49,309 nucleotides of DNA from Ereboglobus sp. (GTDB taxonomy: Bacteria; Verrucomicrobiota; Verrucomicrobiia; Opitutales; Opitutaceae). Below are positions 1 to 6,917 of this stretch, piece after piece. The notes under the pieces are model-generated. The model was not told the DNA's origin. It did no database searches and saw only the letters and a program-made list of their open reading frames with translations. Position 1 is the stretch's first letter. Every line of letters starts with the position of its first letter. A program made the translations under genes and the position numbers. The stretch is taken from NCBI GenBank assembly GCA_029974595.1, contig JARKRC010000036.1, positions 1 to 49,309 of the forward strand. Direction: 5' to 3'.

Positions 1-124
1 CGCCAAAGTCGATCAAGGCCGAGTCGTTTCCAAGCCGGCCTCAATCCACCTGCGCTTCGCTTCGGGGCGGGCAGGGGCGTTCGCCCCTCCCCTGCGCCCC
101 TCCCCGAAACTTATGGTTTCCTTC

Positions 125-156
125 AGCGGAATACCGATACAGCGGAATACCGATAC
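125..156. repeat. 16-bp perfect tandem duplication
   Basis: AGCGGAATACCGATAC occurs twice in a row with no spacer and no mismatch. It abuts the composite repeat and probably marks a replication-slippage or insertion scar. Confidence 0.85.
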
Positions 157-176
157 GTGGGGTTTGGACGGGTTGG

Positions 177-353
177 GTGGCACGGGCGACTCGCCCGTGT
201 CTTCCGAACATGCCCGGCACTTCATGCCACGCGAACGCCTCCCGCATCTGCGTGCATCTGTGGTCCAGAACCTCCGGCCCCTGCGCGCGACTCTGCGGTA
301 GTCTCCGATCACGTCTTTTACCGATCTCCTGAAATTGATAAACCACTACGCGG
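177..353 (+). repeat. Composite intergenic repeat, copy A
   Basis: It starts with the REP-like palindrome GTGGCACGGGC-gactc-GCCCGTG. A degenerate 'catctgcgtgcatctgtgg' block follows, and it ends in a segment resembling acgtcttttaccgatctcctgaaattgat. The same order of blocks recurs at 14196-14387 on the same strand. The distal part recurs inverted at 2420-2518. Nothing in it looks coding. Confidence 0.75.
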
Positions 354-377
354 ATCGTTACTTGCCTCAAGTTGCAC

Positions 378-405
378 TTGACTTCTTATACCCTCATCAT
401 AAAAA
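378..405 (+). promoter_or_regulatory. Candidate cassette (Pc-like) promoter
   Basis: TTGACT (378-383), a 16-bp spacer and TAAAAA (400-405) form a plausible sigma-70 promoter reading toward the cassette genes. It lies about 80 bp upstream of the first recombination point. The match is weak; position and orientation are the main support. Confidence 0.3.
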
Positions 406-486
406 ACTTATCCATGATTAAATCCAATACCCCTCCCTGCTCTCCTCTCTCAAAAGCCGGAACTCCGAGTTTCGATCAATAACACT

Positions 487-493
487 GTTAGGC
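487..493 (+). other. Integron core site at left edge of cassette 1
   Basis: GTTAGGC fits the integron core GTTRRRY. Cassette 1 would begin at the TT (488). The predicted partner GCCTAAC, its exact reverse complement, is the R'' box of this cassette's attC at 797-803. This is either the end of attI or the R' box of a lost upstream attC; no R'' box is visible to the left, so attI is favoured. Confidence 0.6.
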
Positions 494-500
494 AAAAATT

Positions 501-782
501 ATGAGCATTCACTTAATATCCTATGACCTCGTTGCGCCTGGCCGCGACTATTCGTCCTTGATCAAGAAAATTAAAACCGCGGATGGTTGGTGTCACGTGC
601 TCGAATCCACGTGGCTAGTGAAGACGGATAAGACCGCATCGCAGATCTATTCGCTTCTGACGCCGTTAATGGACTCGAACGACAAGCTCTTCGTCGCTCG
701 TATCGATCAGACAAACAAAGATTGGTATGTCACCAATACGGTAGGACAAACTGTCATCGATTGGATCCGATGGAATCTCTAG
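501..782 (+). CDS. Cas2-fold / SinR-like small protein (cassette 1)
   Basis: This 93-aa protein begins MSIHLISYDLVAPGRDYSSL. That resembles the small SinR-like proteins with a Cas2/VapD ferredoxin-type fold: a first beta strand ending in YDL, then an ESTWLVKT strand. It starts 13 bp after the GTTAGGC core site and ends 14 bp before an attC, so it fills a single integron cassette of 356 bp. No CRISPR repeats or other cas genes are visible, so a role in spacer acquisition is not supported. Free-standing relatives include toxin-like RNases, but I see no antitoxin here. The family assignment comes from recalled sequence similarity and is moderately sure; the function is unknown. Confidence 0.75.
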   Translation: MSIHLISYDLVAPGRDYSSLIKKIKTADGWCHVLESTWLVKTDKTASQIYSLLTPLMDSNDKLFVARIDQTNKDWYVTNTVGQTVIDWIRWNL

Positions 783-796
783 CCAAGCATGAAAAT

Positions 797-849
797 GCCT
801 AACAAGGCGCTGGAGCCAATTCCGGTAGCTGTCACGTCTGACGTTCGGC
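797..849 (+). other. attC site 1
   Basis: The R'' box is GCCTAAC (797-803) and the R' box GTTCGGC (843-849), with an imperfect palindrome between them (GGAGCC ... GGTAGCT). R'' is the exact complement of GTTAGGC at this cassette's own left end, as expected for a cassette that was once circular. Length 53 bp. Confidence 0.7.
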
Positions 850-858
850 AAAATAAAA

Positions 859-1452
859 ATGTCCTCGCTCGAAAATCAGCTTTTATCCGCTATCAAATCG
901 CAGAATGTCTCTGCGATAAATGCACTTTTAGCAGCTGGAGCCGATCCCAATCATACCGACGAATATGGAGACTCTGCACTCATGGAAGCATGCGACAGTT
1001 GGCACGATCCAGAGAAGCGATTGATGATGGTGAGAGCTCTACTTGATGCAGGCGCCGACCCTCAATATACAGACAAGGATGGAGGCGGAGTTCTTTTTTC
1101 ATGCGTTATCGCGAAGGATGCTAACCTAATCGAGCACCTTTTGACCCGAGGAGCCAACCCGAATAAAGAGCATGATATGGGAGAGCCATTGTATGATTGG
1201 GCAGAGTTCGATTATCGCTACGATGAGTATGATCTGAACATGCCGGAAGACCCAACCGATGAAGATCGCAAGTCAGAAGAAGCGTGGCTTGGGTATTTAT
1301 CTAGGCTCGCATCAAAATATGGGAAGAATCCCCCTGATTATTTGATCGCGCTTAGGCGGGCAGGAGCTTTAACCGGAAGAGAAAAACAAATCACAAAACA
1401 AGCCGAACAAGGCGGTGGAGGCAACTCGCTGAAGCGGGTGCCTCACCTTTGA
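859..1452 (+). CDS. Ankyrin-repeat protein (cassette 2)
   Basis: A 197-aa protein with no signal peptide. Residues about 1-110 form three ankyrin repeats, seen as the recurring LLAAGADPNHTDEYGDSAL, LLDAGADPQYTDKDGGGVLF and LLTRGANPNKEH. An acidic stretch follows (about 125-150), then a helical tail. Ankyrin repeats mediate protein-protein contacts; the partner is unknown. The frame runs into attC2: the last residues (EQGGGGNSLKRVPHL) and the TGA stop are encoded by the recombination site, a common feature of cassette genes. It starts 15 bp after the preceding core site with no clear Shine-Dalgarno. Codon use is AT-rich compared with the flanking chromosome, consistent with acquisition. Confidence 0.85.
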   Translation: MSSLENQLLSAIKSQNVSAINALLAAGADPNHTDEYGDSALMEACDSWHDPEKRLMMVRALLDAGADPQYTDKDGGGVLFSCVIAKDANLIEHLLTRGANPNKEHDMGEPLYDWAEFDYRYDEYDLNMPEDPTDEDRKSEEAWLGYLSRLASKYGKNPPDYLIALRRAGALTGREKQITKQAEQGGGGNSLKRVPHL

Positions 1453-1460
1453 CGTTTGTC
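1402..1460 (+). other. attC site 2 (59 bp)
   Basis: R'' GCCGAAC (1402-1408) and R' GTTTGTC (1454-1460) enclose an internal stem, GAGGCA pairing with TGCCTC, topped by CGCT/AGCG. R'' exactly complements GTTCGGC at the left end of this cassette (843-849). The 59-bp length equals the classical '59-base element'. It contains the stop codon of the ankyrin gene. Confidence 0.8.
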
Positions 1461-1493
1461 TGAATCCCTTTTTCCCATTTCAGCCTATCACAG

Positions 1494-2099
1494 ATGCTTG
1501 AGTTCATAGGAATATTCTTAGCCCTTGTCGGTATTTTATTTGCTTTTGAAGCACCTAGAAATGCATTTCTTCGCTTATTCCGCCGCAATGCACAAGTAAA
1601 TCTTCATACTAGAAGGCTATCGCCTGAAAGTAATACACCGGACAGTAGAACCATTTCGAAAAAACAAACCTTTGGAGCCACTCAATCAGGAAGGCAGCCC
1701 TTTTTCATAAATGAACCATTCACAGAACTACGTTCGGCAAAGCATGTAGCTCAAAAATCCAAAAGACCCCTATTTTTAGTCATTTATGATGATTCTCATC
1801 CCACCAAAAGCGAACTTTACTATTCTTTGGGTTGCTTTCTAAATTACTTCACTACGAAGAGATTAGTGGATGACCATTTCGTGTCAGCTTTATTGCCATC
1901 GACATCTGATTCTGTAAGAGAATTAATACCTTCGGACGATCCATTAGAGAACTGTCTATGGGTAGTAATAAGCCATGATGGCAAAATCCTCAGGTGTGAA
2001 GGCGTCTACGCAAATCCAGACGAAGGACTTAAACGTGTGAGATCTGTTATCGCTGAACTTGACAGCAAAAAGCCGAACAAGCCGGTGTCTCGCCTCTGA
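1494..2099 (+). CDS. Membrane-anchored thioredoxin-fold-like protein (cassette 3)
   Basis: A 201-aa protein. Residues about 2-22 (LEFIGIFLALVGILFAFEAP) form one N-terminal membrane segment, followed by a basic, polar linker. From about residue 75 on, the pattern AKHVAQKSKRPLFLVIYDD ... CLWVVISHDGKILRCEGVY resembles thioredoxin-like domains: an incoming 'SAKHVAQ' helix, a hydrophobic strand, then a long helix. There is no CxxC where the redox motif would be, so it is probably not an oxidoreductase. The C-terminal residues and the TGA stop lie in attC3. It is very AT-rich, unlike the chromosome. No function can be assigned; the fold assignment is tentative. Confidence 0.75.
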   Translation: MLEFIGIFLALVGILFAFEAPRNAFLRLFRRNAQVNLHTRRLSPESNTPDSRTISKKQTFGATQSGRQPFFINEPFTELRSAKHVAQKSKRPLFLVIYDDSHPTKSELYYSLGCFLNYFTTKRLVDDHFVSALLPSTSDSVRELIPSDDPLENCLWVVISHDGKILRCEGVYANPDEGLKRVRSVIAELDSKKPNKPVSRL

Positions 2100-2107
2100 C
2101 GTTCGGT
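2072..2107 (+). other. attC site 3 (short)
   Basis: R'' GCCGAAC (2072-2078) and R' GTTCGGT (2101-2107) are complementary, apart from an end G-T pair. The central region is only about 22 nt, with a GGTG/CGCC mini-stem. It is much shorter than attC2 and may be an internally deleted but still foldable site. Its R'' does not complement its own cassette's left end (GTTTGTC), unlike the other two. Confidence 0.6.
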
Positions 2108-2113
2108 GAAAAT

Positions 2114-2203
2114 ATGAGCGATTCTATATTCTATAATCTTCCTCTCAGAGAGCTGGCAACGACCTTAGGTAACATGAGCAGCAAAGTCGCAATCCGCGGT
2201 TAA
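2114..2203 (+). CDS. Truncated cassette 4 open frame
   Basis: A 29-codon frame beginning MSDSIFYNLPLRELATTLGN starts 7 bp after the attC3 core site, the usual position for a cassette gene. It stops at TAA just before the IS110 remnant. No attC follows. I read it as the 5' part of a fourth cassette cut by the insertion sequence, with the stop perhaps supplied by the junction. No similarity recognised. Confidence 0.35.
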   Translation: MSDSIFYNLPLRELATTLGNMSSKVAIRG

Positions 2204-2224
2204 GCAGACTAGACTTGGGTTGTC

Positions 2225-2427
2225 ATGTATTACACAGGAATCGACTATCACAAACGTTACTCTGTGGCGTGCACGCTCGACGCGCAAGGCCGCAAGAGCG
2301 CATAGGCGCGAACGCGCCGGAGGCCTTCGCGGGATACTTCAAGGCGCTCGGAGGCCCGAGCAAGGTGGCCATGGAAGCGTGCTGGAACTGGGGAGTGCTC
2401 TACGACCTGCTCGAACAAACCGAAGGT
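2225..2427 (+). pseudogene. IS110-family transposase, N-terminal remnant
   Basis: The start (MYYTGIDYHKRYSVACTLDA) has the D of the RuvC-like DEDD catalytic domain of IS110 transposases. The frame is lost near 2300. The continuation RIGANAPEAFAGYFKALGGP and the motif MEACWNWGVLYDLLEQ (second acidic residue) lie in another frame. Similarity ends around 2425, where the composite repeat begins. So both a frameshift and a truncation are present, and the element cannot move on its own. Some IS110/IS1111 elements target integron attC sites, which would suit this position after a cassette; that link is inference. Confidence 0.75.
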
Positions 2428-2518
2428 GGTGTTTTGTCAATTTTAGGAGAGCGGCAAAAGACGTGATTCGCGATTGTTTCGGAATCGTGCGCAGGGGGCG
2501 GCGACGGAGACCACATAG
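2420..2518 (-). repeat. Composite intergenic repeat, copy C (partial, inverted)
   Basis: The sequence from gaaggtggtgttttgtcaat through the cggcaaaagacgt segment is the reverse complement of the distal half of the repeat at 14196-14387. It lies exactly between the two unrelated transposase remnants, so it, or a recombination through it, forms their junction. Confidence 0.75.
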
Positions 2519-2521
2519 CTG

Positions 2522-3178
2522 TCCTACAAGAGCGACGATCTGGCGATGGGCGGACTCATCGCGCAGACCCCGGAACTGGCCGGGAAAATCAGCGTGTTCG
2601 ACCGGGGCATCAGTTCGCGCCGGTGTTTCGACGCGTTGAGCGAACAAGGAAAATACTTCGTATCGCGATTGAACCCCAAGCTAAGCGCCACCGGCATCGA
2701 GCCGCGCAAAGTGCCAGCCGCGCGAAAAGACGGGCGCCTGAGAATCCTGCGCGACTGCACCGCATACCTGCACGGCAAAAACTACCGCACCAAAAGACGC
2801 TATCGAATCATCAGCGCGCAGCGTGAGGACGGAAAAAAGTTCGTCTTTGTAACCAATCTGATGGGCCAAAGCGCGCAAAAGATCGCGGCGATTTACCGGA
2901 GACGGTGGGATATCGAGGTGTTTTTCAAGTTTCTCAAACAACACCTCAACTTTGGGCACTTGGTCTGGCGCAATCAAAACGGCATGCAGGTGATGCTCTA
3001 CATGACGATGATTACGGCGATCCTGGTGCTCGCCTACAAAAAGCTTAACGCGGTGCCGCTGGCCAAATACGCGAAGATGCAATTTGAGATGGCGCTCGAC
3101 AGCCTGCTTATCGAGCAAATCGTAATGTGGTGCGGAGGCGACCCACGCAAGGCCAGCCATATCCTATGCCATCTCTAA
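2522..3178 (+). pseudogene. IS4-family transposase, C-terminal remnant
   Basis: About 218 codons encode the C-terminal part of a DDE transposase. FDRGISSRRCFDAL contains the second D region. YRRRWDIEVFFKFLK matches the IS4 signature Y-x2-R-x3-E-x6-K exactly and carries the catalytic E. The N-terminal half with the first D is missing; an in-frame stop at 2516 and the repeat border truncate it. The first Met in frame (2546) is internal to the domain, so a functional protein is unlikely. The original right IS end should lie shortly after 3178 but was not identified. Confidence 0.8.
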
Positions 3179-3238
3179 GCTCTCATCCCCATGTTTCGGA
3201 CAGCTATGCGGAAACCGTCGCTTCTACTATACGGAAGG

Positions 3239-3291
3239 GCGCGCACGGTGTGCGCGTCGGGCGGCGGGGACGCCGCCCCTTGTCGCACGCG
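3239..3291. repeat. Solitary half-copy of the RAYT-associated palindrome
   Basis: The sequence gcgcgcacggtgtgcgcg, then GGGACGCCGCCCC and TTGTCGCACGC, matches the right half of the 136-bp elements that flank the RAYT gene at 25304. It sits just downstream of the ilvD stop codon, a typical position for REP elements. Confidence 0.7.
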
Positions 3292-3313
3292 TATTTTGAA
3301 GACGTTTCGGGAC

Positions 3314-5146
3314 TCAGCGCTTCCGTTTGCCGCCTGTGCGCGCGATTTCGTGCGCGGGCACGACGGACGACAAATGCTTGTCGGTCACCGCGCCTTCGCT
3401 GGCCGTGCTGACCAGCTTGGCATACTTGGCGAGCACGCCTTGCGTGGCGTAGGGTTTGCGCGGTTTCCGCGCCTTCGTGCGCGCGGCGATTTCGCGGGCG
3501 GGGATGCTGAGCGTGATTTCGTTTTTCACCGCGTCGATGGTGATCGGGTCGCCGTTTTTGACGATGCCGATGACGCCGCCAATCGCCGCTTCCGGCGTGA
3601 TGTGGCCGACGACAAATCCGTGCGAGCCGCCCGAGAAACGTCCGTCGGTGATGAGCGCGACCTCCTTGCCGAGGCCGCGGCCCATGATGGCGCTGGTCGG
3701 CGCGAGCATCTCGCGCATTCCGGGGCCGCCGACCGGGCCTTCGTTGCGGATGACGACGACGTGGCCGGAGCGCACGCGTCCGTCGAGAATCGCGGCAAGC
3801 GCGGCCTCCTCGCCTTCGAACACGATGGCGCGGCCCGAAAACGTGAGACCTTCCTTGCCGGAGATTTTTGCCACGGAGCCGCCGGAGGCGAGATTGCCGT
3901 AGAGGATGCGCAGATGGCTGTCGGGCTTGATGGGCTGGTCAAAGGGCCGCACCACGTCCTGATCCTTCGGATAGGGTTTTACGTCCTTCAGGTTTTCCGC
4001 GACGGTTTTTCCGGTGACGGTGAGGCAGTCGCCGTGGATGAGGCCGCGGTCGAGCAGCTCCTTCATGAGCGGGGGCAGGCCGCCGATGCGCGTGAGGTGC
4101 ACCATGCCGTATTTGCCGGATGGCTTGAGGTCGGCGAGCACGGGCACGCGTTTGCCGATGCGTGTGAAATCGTCGATGCCGAGCTTGACGCCCGCCGTGT
4201 GCGCGATGGCGAGCAGGTGCAGGACGGCGTTGGTCGAGCCGCCGAGCGCGATCACGACGGTGATGGCGTTTTCAAAGGCTTTTTTCGTGAGGATGTGACG
4301 CGGGAGGATGCCCTTTTTGGCAAGCTCCACGACGGCGGCGCCGGCGCGGCGGCAGTCCTGCTGCTTTTCGCCGGAGATGGCAATCTGCCCGGATGAGTTC
4401 GGGAGCGAAAGGCCGAGCGCCTCGATTGCGCTGGCCATCGTGTTGGCCGTATACATGCCGCCGCAGGATCCGGGGCCGGGGATGGAACACTCTTCGATTG
4501 TCTTGAGCGCGGGGACGTCGATTTTGCCCGCGGCGTGCTGCCCGACGGCCTCGAAAACCGAGACGATGTCGAGGTCCTTTTTTGTTTCGGGATGGATGCC
4601 GGGGAGAATCGTGCCGCCGTAAACGAAGACGGAGGGCCGGTTGAGGCGCGCCATCGCCATGACGCATCCGGGCATGTTTTTGTCGCAGCCGCCAATGGCG
4701 ACGACGCCGTCAAAACCCTCGCCGCCGACCACGGTTTCGATGGAGTCCGCGATCACCTCGCGCGAGACGAGCGAGTAGCGCATGCCGGGCGTGCCCATGC
4801 TGATGCCGTCGGCGATCGTGATGGTGCCGAAAATGATGCCCTTGCCGCCGGCCTCGTTGACGCCCTGCTCGGCGTATTCGGCGAGCGTGTTGATGTGCAT
4901 GTTGCACGGCGTGAGCATCGACCAGGTGGAGGCCACGCCGACGACGGTTTTGCGAAAATCGGGATCGGTGAATCCCACGGCACGAAGCAGCGAGCGATTG
5001 GGCGCGCGGTCGGCCCCATCGTGAACGATGGAGGAGAACTGGCGTTCGGCGCCGGAGGGCGTGTTGGCGGCGCGGGCGGTTTTGCGCGATTGGGTGGCGG
5101 AGGTTTTTTGTTTCATGGAAAATATGATTTTGCCGGCCCGGCTCAT
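3314..5146 (-). CDS. ilvD: Dihydroxy-acid dehydratase
   Basis: This 610-aa enzyme dehydrates 2,3-dihydroxy-isovalerate and 2,3-dihydroxy-3-methylvalerate to the 2-keto acids, the third step of valine/isoleucine synthesis. Family motifs are clear: [17 protein letters not shown], the Fe-S cysteines in [15 protein letters not shown] and [16 protein letters not shown], and the C-terminal [14 protein letters not shown]. Length is at the family's upper end because of an N-terminal extension of about 30 residues. The ATG at 5146 overlaps the stop of the upstream Crp/Fnr gene (ATGA), suggesting translational coupling. An alternative ATG at 5116 lacks a Shine-Dalgarno. Pairing with a Crp/Fnr regulator is unusual and suggests co-transcription. 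Confidence 0.95.
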   Translation of the reverse strand: MSRAGKIIFSMKQKTSATQSRKTARAANTPSGAERQFSSIVHDGADRAPNRSLLRAVGFTDPDFRKTVVGVASTWSMLTPCNMHINTLAEYAEQGVNEAGGKGIIFGTITIADGISMGTPGMRYSLVSREVIADSIETVVGGEGFDGVVAIGGCDKNMPGCVMAMARLNRPSVFVYGGTILPGIHPETKKDLDIVSVFEAVGQHAAGKIDVPALKTIEECSIPGPGSCGGMYTANTMASAIEALGLSLPNSSGQIAISGEKQQDCRRAGAAVVELAKKGILPRHILTKKAFENAITVVIALGGSTNAVLHLLAIAHTAGVKLGIDDFTRIGKRVPVLADLKPSGKYGMVHLTRIGGLPPLMKELLDRGLIHGDCLTVTGKTVAENLKDVKPYPKDQDVVRPFDQPIKPDSHLRILYGNLASGGSVAKISGKEGLTFSGRAIVFEGEEAALAAILDGRVRSGHVVVIRNEGPVGGPGMREMLAPTSAIMGRGLGKEVALITDGRFSGGSHGFVVGHITPEAAIGGVIGIVKNGDPITIDAVKNEITLSIPAREIAARTKARKPRKPYATQGVLAKYAKLVSTASEGAVTDKHLSSVVPAHEIARTGGKRKR

Positions 5147-5871
5147 GCCTGTCCGCTGGCGCGGGCTTCGAGCGCGCCGCGGTCGAGCAGGTGCAGCGTG
5201 GTGCCCTCGACGCGGATGATGCCATCCTGCCGGAAACGGGCAAAGGTGCGCGAGAGGGTTTCGCTGGTGACGCCGAGCTGTCCGGCGAGGACTTTTTTGC
5301 TGACGGGCAGGACGAACGACACCGGCCCGGCCTTGGGGCTGTTTTCAAGGAGCCACGCCGCGAGCCGGCTTTCCACCTGAAACCCCTTGAGCCCGTGGAG
5401 CGATTGCATGAGCTGTTTCAAGTGCATGCTCATCGAGGCGAGCATGTGCAGCGCCAGTTCGGGGTCCTGGCGGATCAGGTCGCGAAAATGATTCTTGCCG
5501 ACGCGGATCACCTGCGAGGCTTCCAGCGCCATGGCGTTGGCGGGATAACGCTCCGCGCTGGCGAGCACGATCTCGGCGAAACTGTCCGGAGGGCTGAACA
5601 CCCAAAGGATCTGCTCGCGTCCGTCGGGCGTGAGCCGGGAGATGCTGATGCGCCCGCTTTGGAGGACAAAAAAGCCGTCGGCTTTTTCTCCTTCGCGAAA
5701 CAGGATTTCGCCCTTTTGCAGTGTTTTGATGGAGCAGCCTTCCGCCACGGCGGCAAGGTTGGCCGGAGGCAGGGCGGCGAACATCCGGCTCTGCCTGAGC
5801 GTGGCGATCAATGCGGTCAGGCGATGCGGATTGGCGGGTGTAGAAGGGACGGGTGTCGGCGCGTTGTTCAT
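5143..5871 (-). CDS. Crp/Fnr-family transcriptional regulator
   Basis: A 242-aa regulator. Residues about 30-150 form a cyclic-nucleotide-binding-like beta barrel (LQKGEILFREGEKADGFFVL, then GRISISRLTPDGREQILWVF). A dimerisation helix follows, and residues about 190-230 form a winged helix-turn-helix (VLAGQLGVTSETLSRTFARF). The recognition helix SETLSR is of the Crp/Fnr type. The N-terminus lacks the four-cysteine Fe-S set of FNR (one Cys only), so it is more like the DNR/NnrR or Crp branches. It lies near the nos locus, whose promoter carries two TTGAT-N4-ATCAA-type sites, so it is a candidate NO- or oxygen-responsive activator of nos. That link is inference. It overlaps ilvD by 4 bp. Confidence 0.9.
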   Translation of the reverse strand: MNNAPTPVPSTPANPHRLTALIATLRQSRMFAALPPANLAAVAEGCSIKTLQKGEILFREGEKADGFFVLQSGRISISRLTPDGREQILWVFSPPDSFAEIVLASAERYPANAMALEASQVIRVGKNHFRDLIRQDPELALHMLASMSMHLKQLMQSLHGLKGFQVESRLAAWLLENSPKAGPVSFVLPVSKKVLAGQLGVTSETLSRTFARFRQDGIIRVEGTTLHLLDRGALEARASGQA

Positions 5872-5902
5872 ATTCGAAAGGGAGACTGGTCCGGCGAGGT
5901 CA

Positions 5903-6367
5903 TCAGTCCTCGATTTCCGGCATGGAGCAGGCCGGGCTCGAAAGCTCGCGCGCGGGAGCCGCCGGCGATGGGCGGACGGGCAGCTCGGATGCGGCTTGCT
6001 CGATCAGTGCGGCGAGCGCCGTGCGGTGGCAGCGGCAGGCGTCCTCGCAGAAGCATCCGAGGTTGATGCGCATGCGCGCAGCCTGCGCGGCGAGCAGGCG
6101 GATGGCCTGTGTGGGCGCGCTCGCTTTCATTTCCTTGCGATAGCGCGAGGCAAATGTCCGGTAGTCGATGCGCCCTTTGCGGTAGGCGGCCACGAGTTCC
6201 CGGCTTGGCGACAGAAGGGGAAGCCAGACATCAAAGTAACCACGCGCCGCGTAATCCTCATGGCGCACGCTTCTGGGCGGAAACCGGGCCACGCCGATGG
6301 AGAGCCCGGGCAGGCCGGCGGCTTCTCCGTAACGGTAGGTATGCAATTTCAGTTTCATGGGAATCAT
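5903..6367 (-). CDS. DUF488 family protein
   Basis: A 154-aa protein that starts MIPMKLKLHTYRYG and contains GLSIGVARFPPRSV. Later come the helix-rich SRELVAAYRKGRIDYRTFASRY and GCFCEDACRCHRTALAALI. This layout (short strand, RFPPR, then C-x-C-x3-C-x-CHR) fits DUF488, whose biochemical role is unknown. The cysteine-rich GCFCEDACRCHR could bind a metal, but nothing here proves it. Its ATG at 6367 overlaps the stop of the MarR gene (ATGA) and has GGAAGG just upstream; ATG 6358 is an alternative start. The pair is therefore almost certainly one operon and may respond to the same signal. Confidence 0.8.
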   Translation of the reverse strand: MIPMKLKLHTYRYGEAAGLPGLSIGVARFPPRSVRHEDYAARGYFDVWLPLLSPSRELVAAYRKGRIDYRTFASRYRKEMKASAPTQAIRLLAAQAARMRINLGCFCEDACRCHRTALAALIEQAASELPVRPSPAAPARELSSPACSMPEIED

Positions 6368-6810
6368 GCGCCTTCCGGCATTTGCATCGCCGCGCGGTGG
6401 AGCAGCCGGGCAAGTTGCGGGCCGGTTGATTGCAGCTCGGCGCGATGGATGCGGTAAAGTTTTTCCAAGGTTCCCAGCCCCCGCGCCGTGAGCGAGATGT
6501 GGACGCGCCGGCGGTCTTCCTTCGATGGCGAGCGCCGCACGAGCCGGAGCGTCTCCATGCGATCCGCGAGCCCAACGGCGCTGTGATGGGCGATTTGCAT
6601 TTGCTCGGCGAGCTCTCCGACGGTCACCCAGTCCTTTCCGGGAAATCCCTGGATGGAGAGCAGCGCCTGGTATTGCTGCGGAGTGAGGCCGTGGCTGGTC
6701 GCCGCCTCTTTGCTGAAGCCCAGAAATTTGCGCAGCGCATAACGGAATTCCGCAAGCAACTCGTAATCGGCCTTGCCGAGCGCGCTCTCATCGCCGGGGG
6801 AGAATTTCAT
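6364..6810 (-). CDS. MarR-family transcriptional regulator
   Basis: A 148-aa winged-helix protein. LTPQQYQALLSIQGFPG leads into the wHTH: VTVGELAEQMQIAHHSAVGL is the helix-turn-helix and RRSPSKEDRRRVHISLT is the wing with the typical (D/E)xRxxxI/L motif. MarR proteins are dimeric, usually repress their own operon and respond to small ligands or oxidants. I chose ATG 6810. A TTG start at 6846 with GGAGG three bases upstream would add 12 residues. An AATATCG-N5-CGATATT palindrome touches the ATG-proximal DNA and is a likely operator. Co-transcribed with the DUF488 gene. Confidence 0.9.
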   Translation of the reverse strand: MKFSPGDESALGKADYELLAEFRYALRKFLGFSKEAATSHGLTPQQYQALLSIQGFPGKDWVTVGELAEQMQIAHHSAVGLADRMETLRLVRRSPSKEDRRRVHISLTARGLGTLEKLYRIHRAELQSTGPQLARLLHRAAMQMPEGA

Positions 6811-6812
6811 GA

Positions 6813-6831
6813 AATATCGTTTTGCGATATT
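6813..6831. promoter_or_regulatory. Palindromic operator candidate for the MarR operon
   Basis: AATATCG-TTTTG-CGATATT is a perfect 7-bp inverted repeat with a 5-bp spacer, 2 bp upstream of the MarR ATG. Its size and position suit a MarR dimer blocking transcription or translation initiation. If translation starts at the upstream TTG, the site would lie inside the coding region. Confidence 0.5.
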
Positions 6832-6917
6832 CCCATGCCGGCGCAAGCACCTCCACGGTTTCCCCCCGCCGCGCGCGTTATTTTGACATTACTTTGAAGC
6901 TCATCCGCCGCGTCGTC

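Larger units (their letters stand above)
1..487. other. Left-edge non-coding, repeat-rich region
   Basis: No believable gene is visible here. Short open frames exist on both strands, but they translate palindromes and low-complexity GC sequence. The stretch holds a GC-rich inverted segment near 50-110, a 16-bp tandem duplication, a composite repeat copy and an AT-rich tract from about 380. If the downstream genes are integron cassettes, the AT-rich tract is where attI and the cassette promoter would lie. No integrase gene is visible; it would lie to the left of the window or has been lost. Confidence 0.6.

Noticed and set aside
13-370. Overlapping ~100-codon frames at the left edge
   Set aside because: They translate REP palindromes and low-complexity sequence; no start signals or similarity.
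501-782. Cas2-like gene taken as evidence of a CRISPR-Cas locus
   Set aside because: No repeat-spacer array and no other cas gene in the window; the gene is a single integron cassette.
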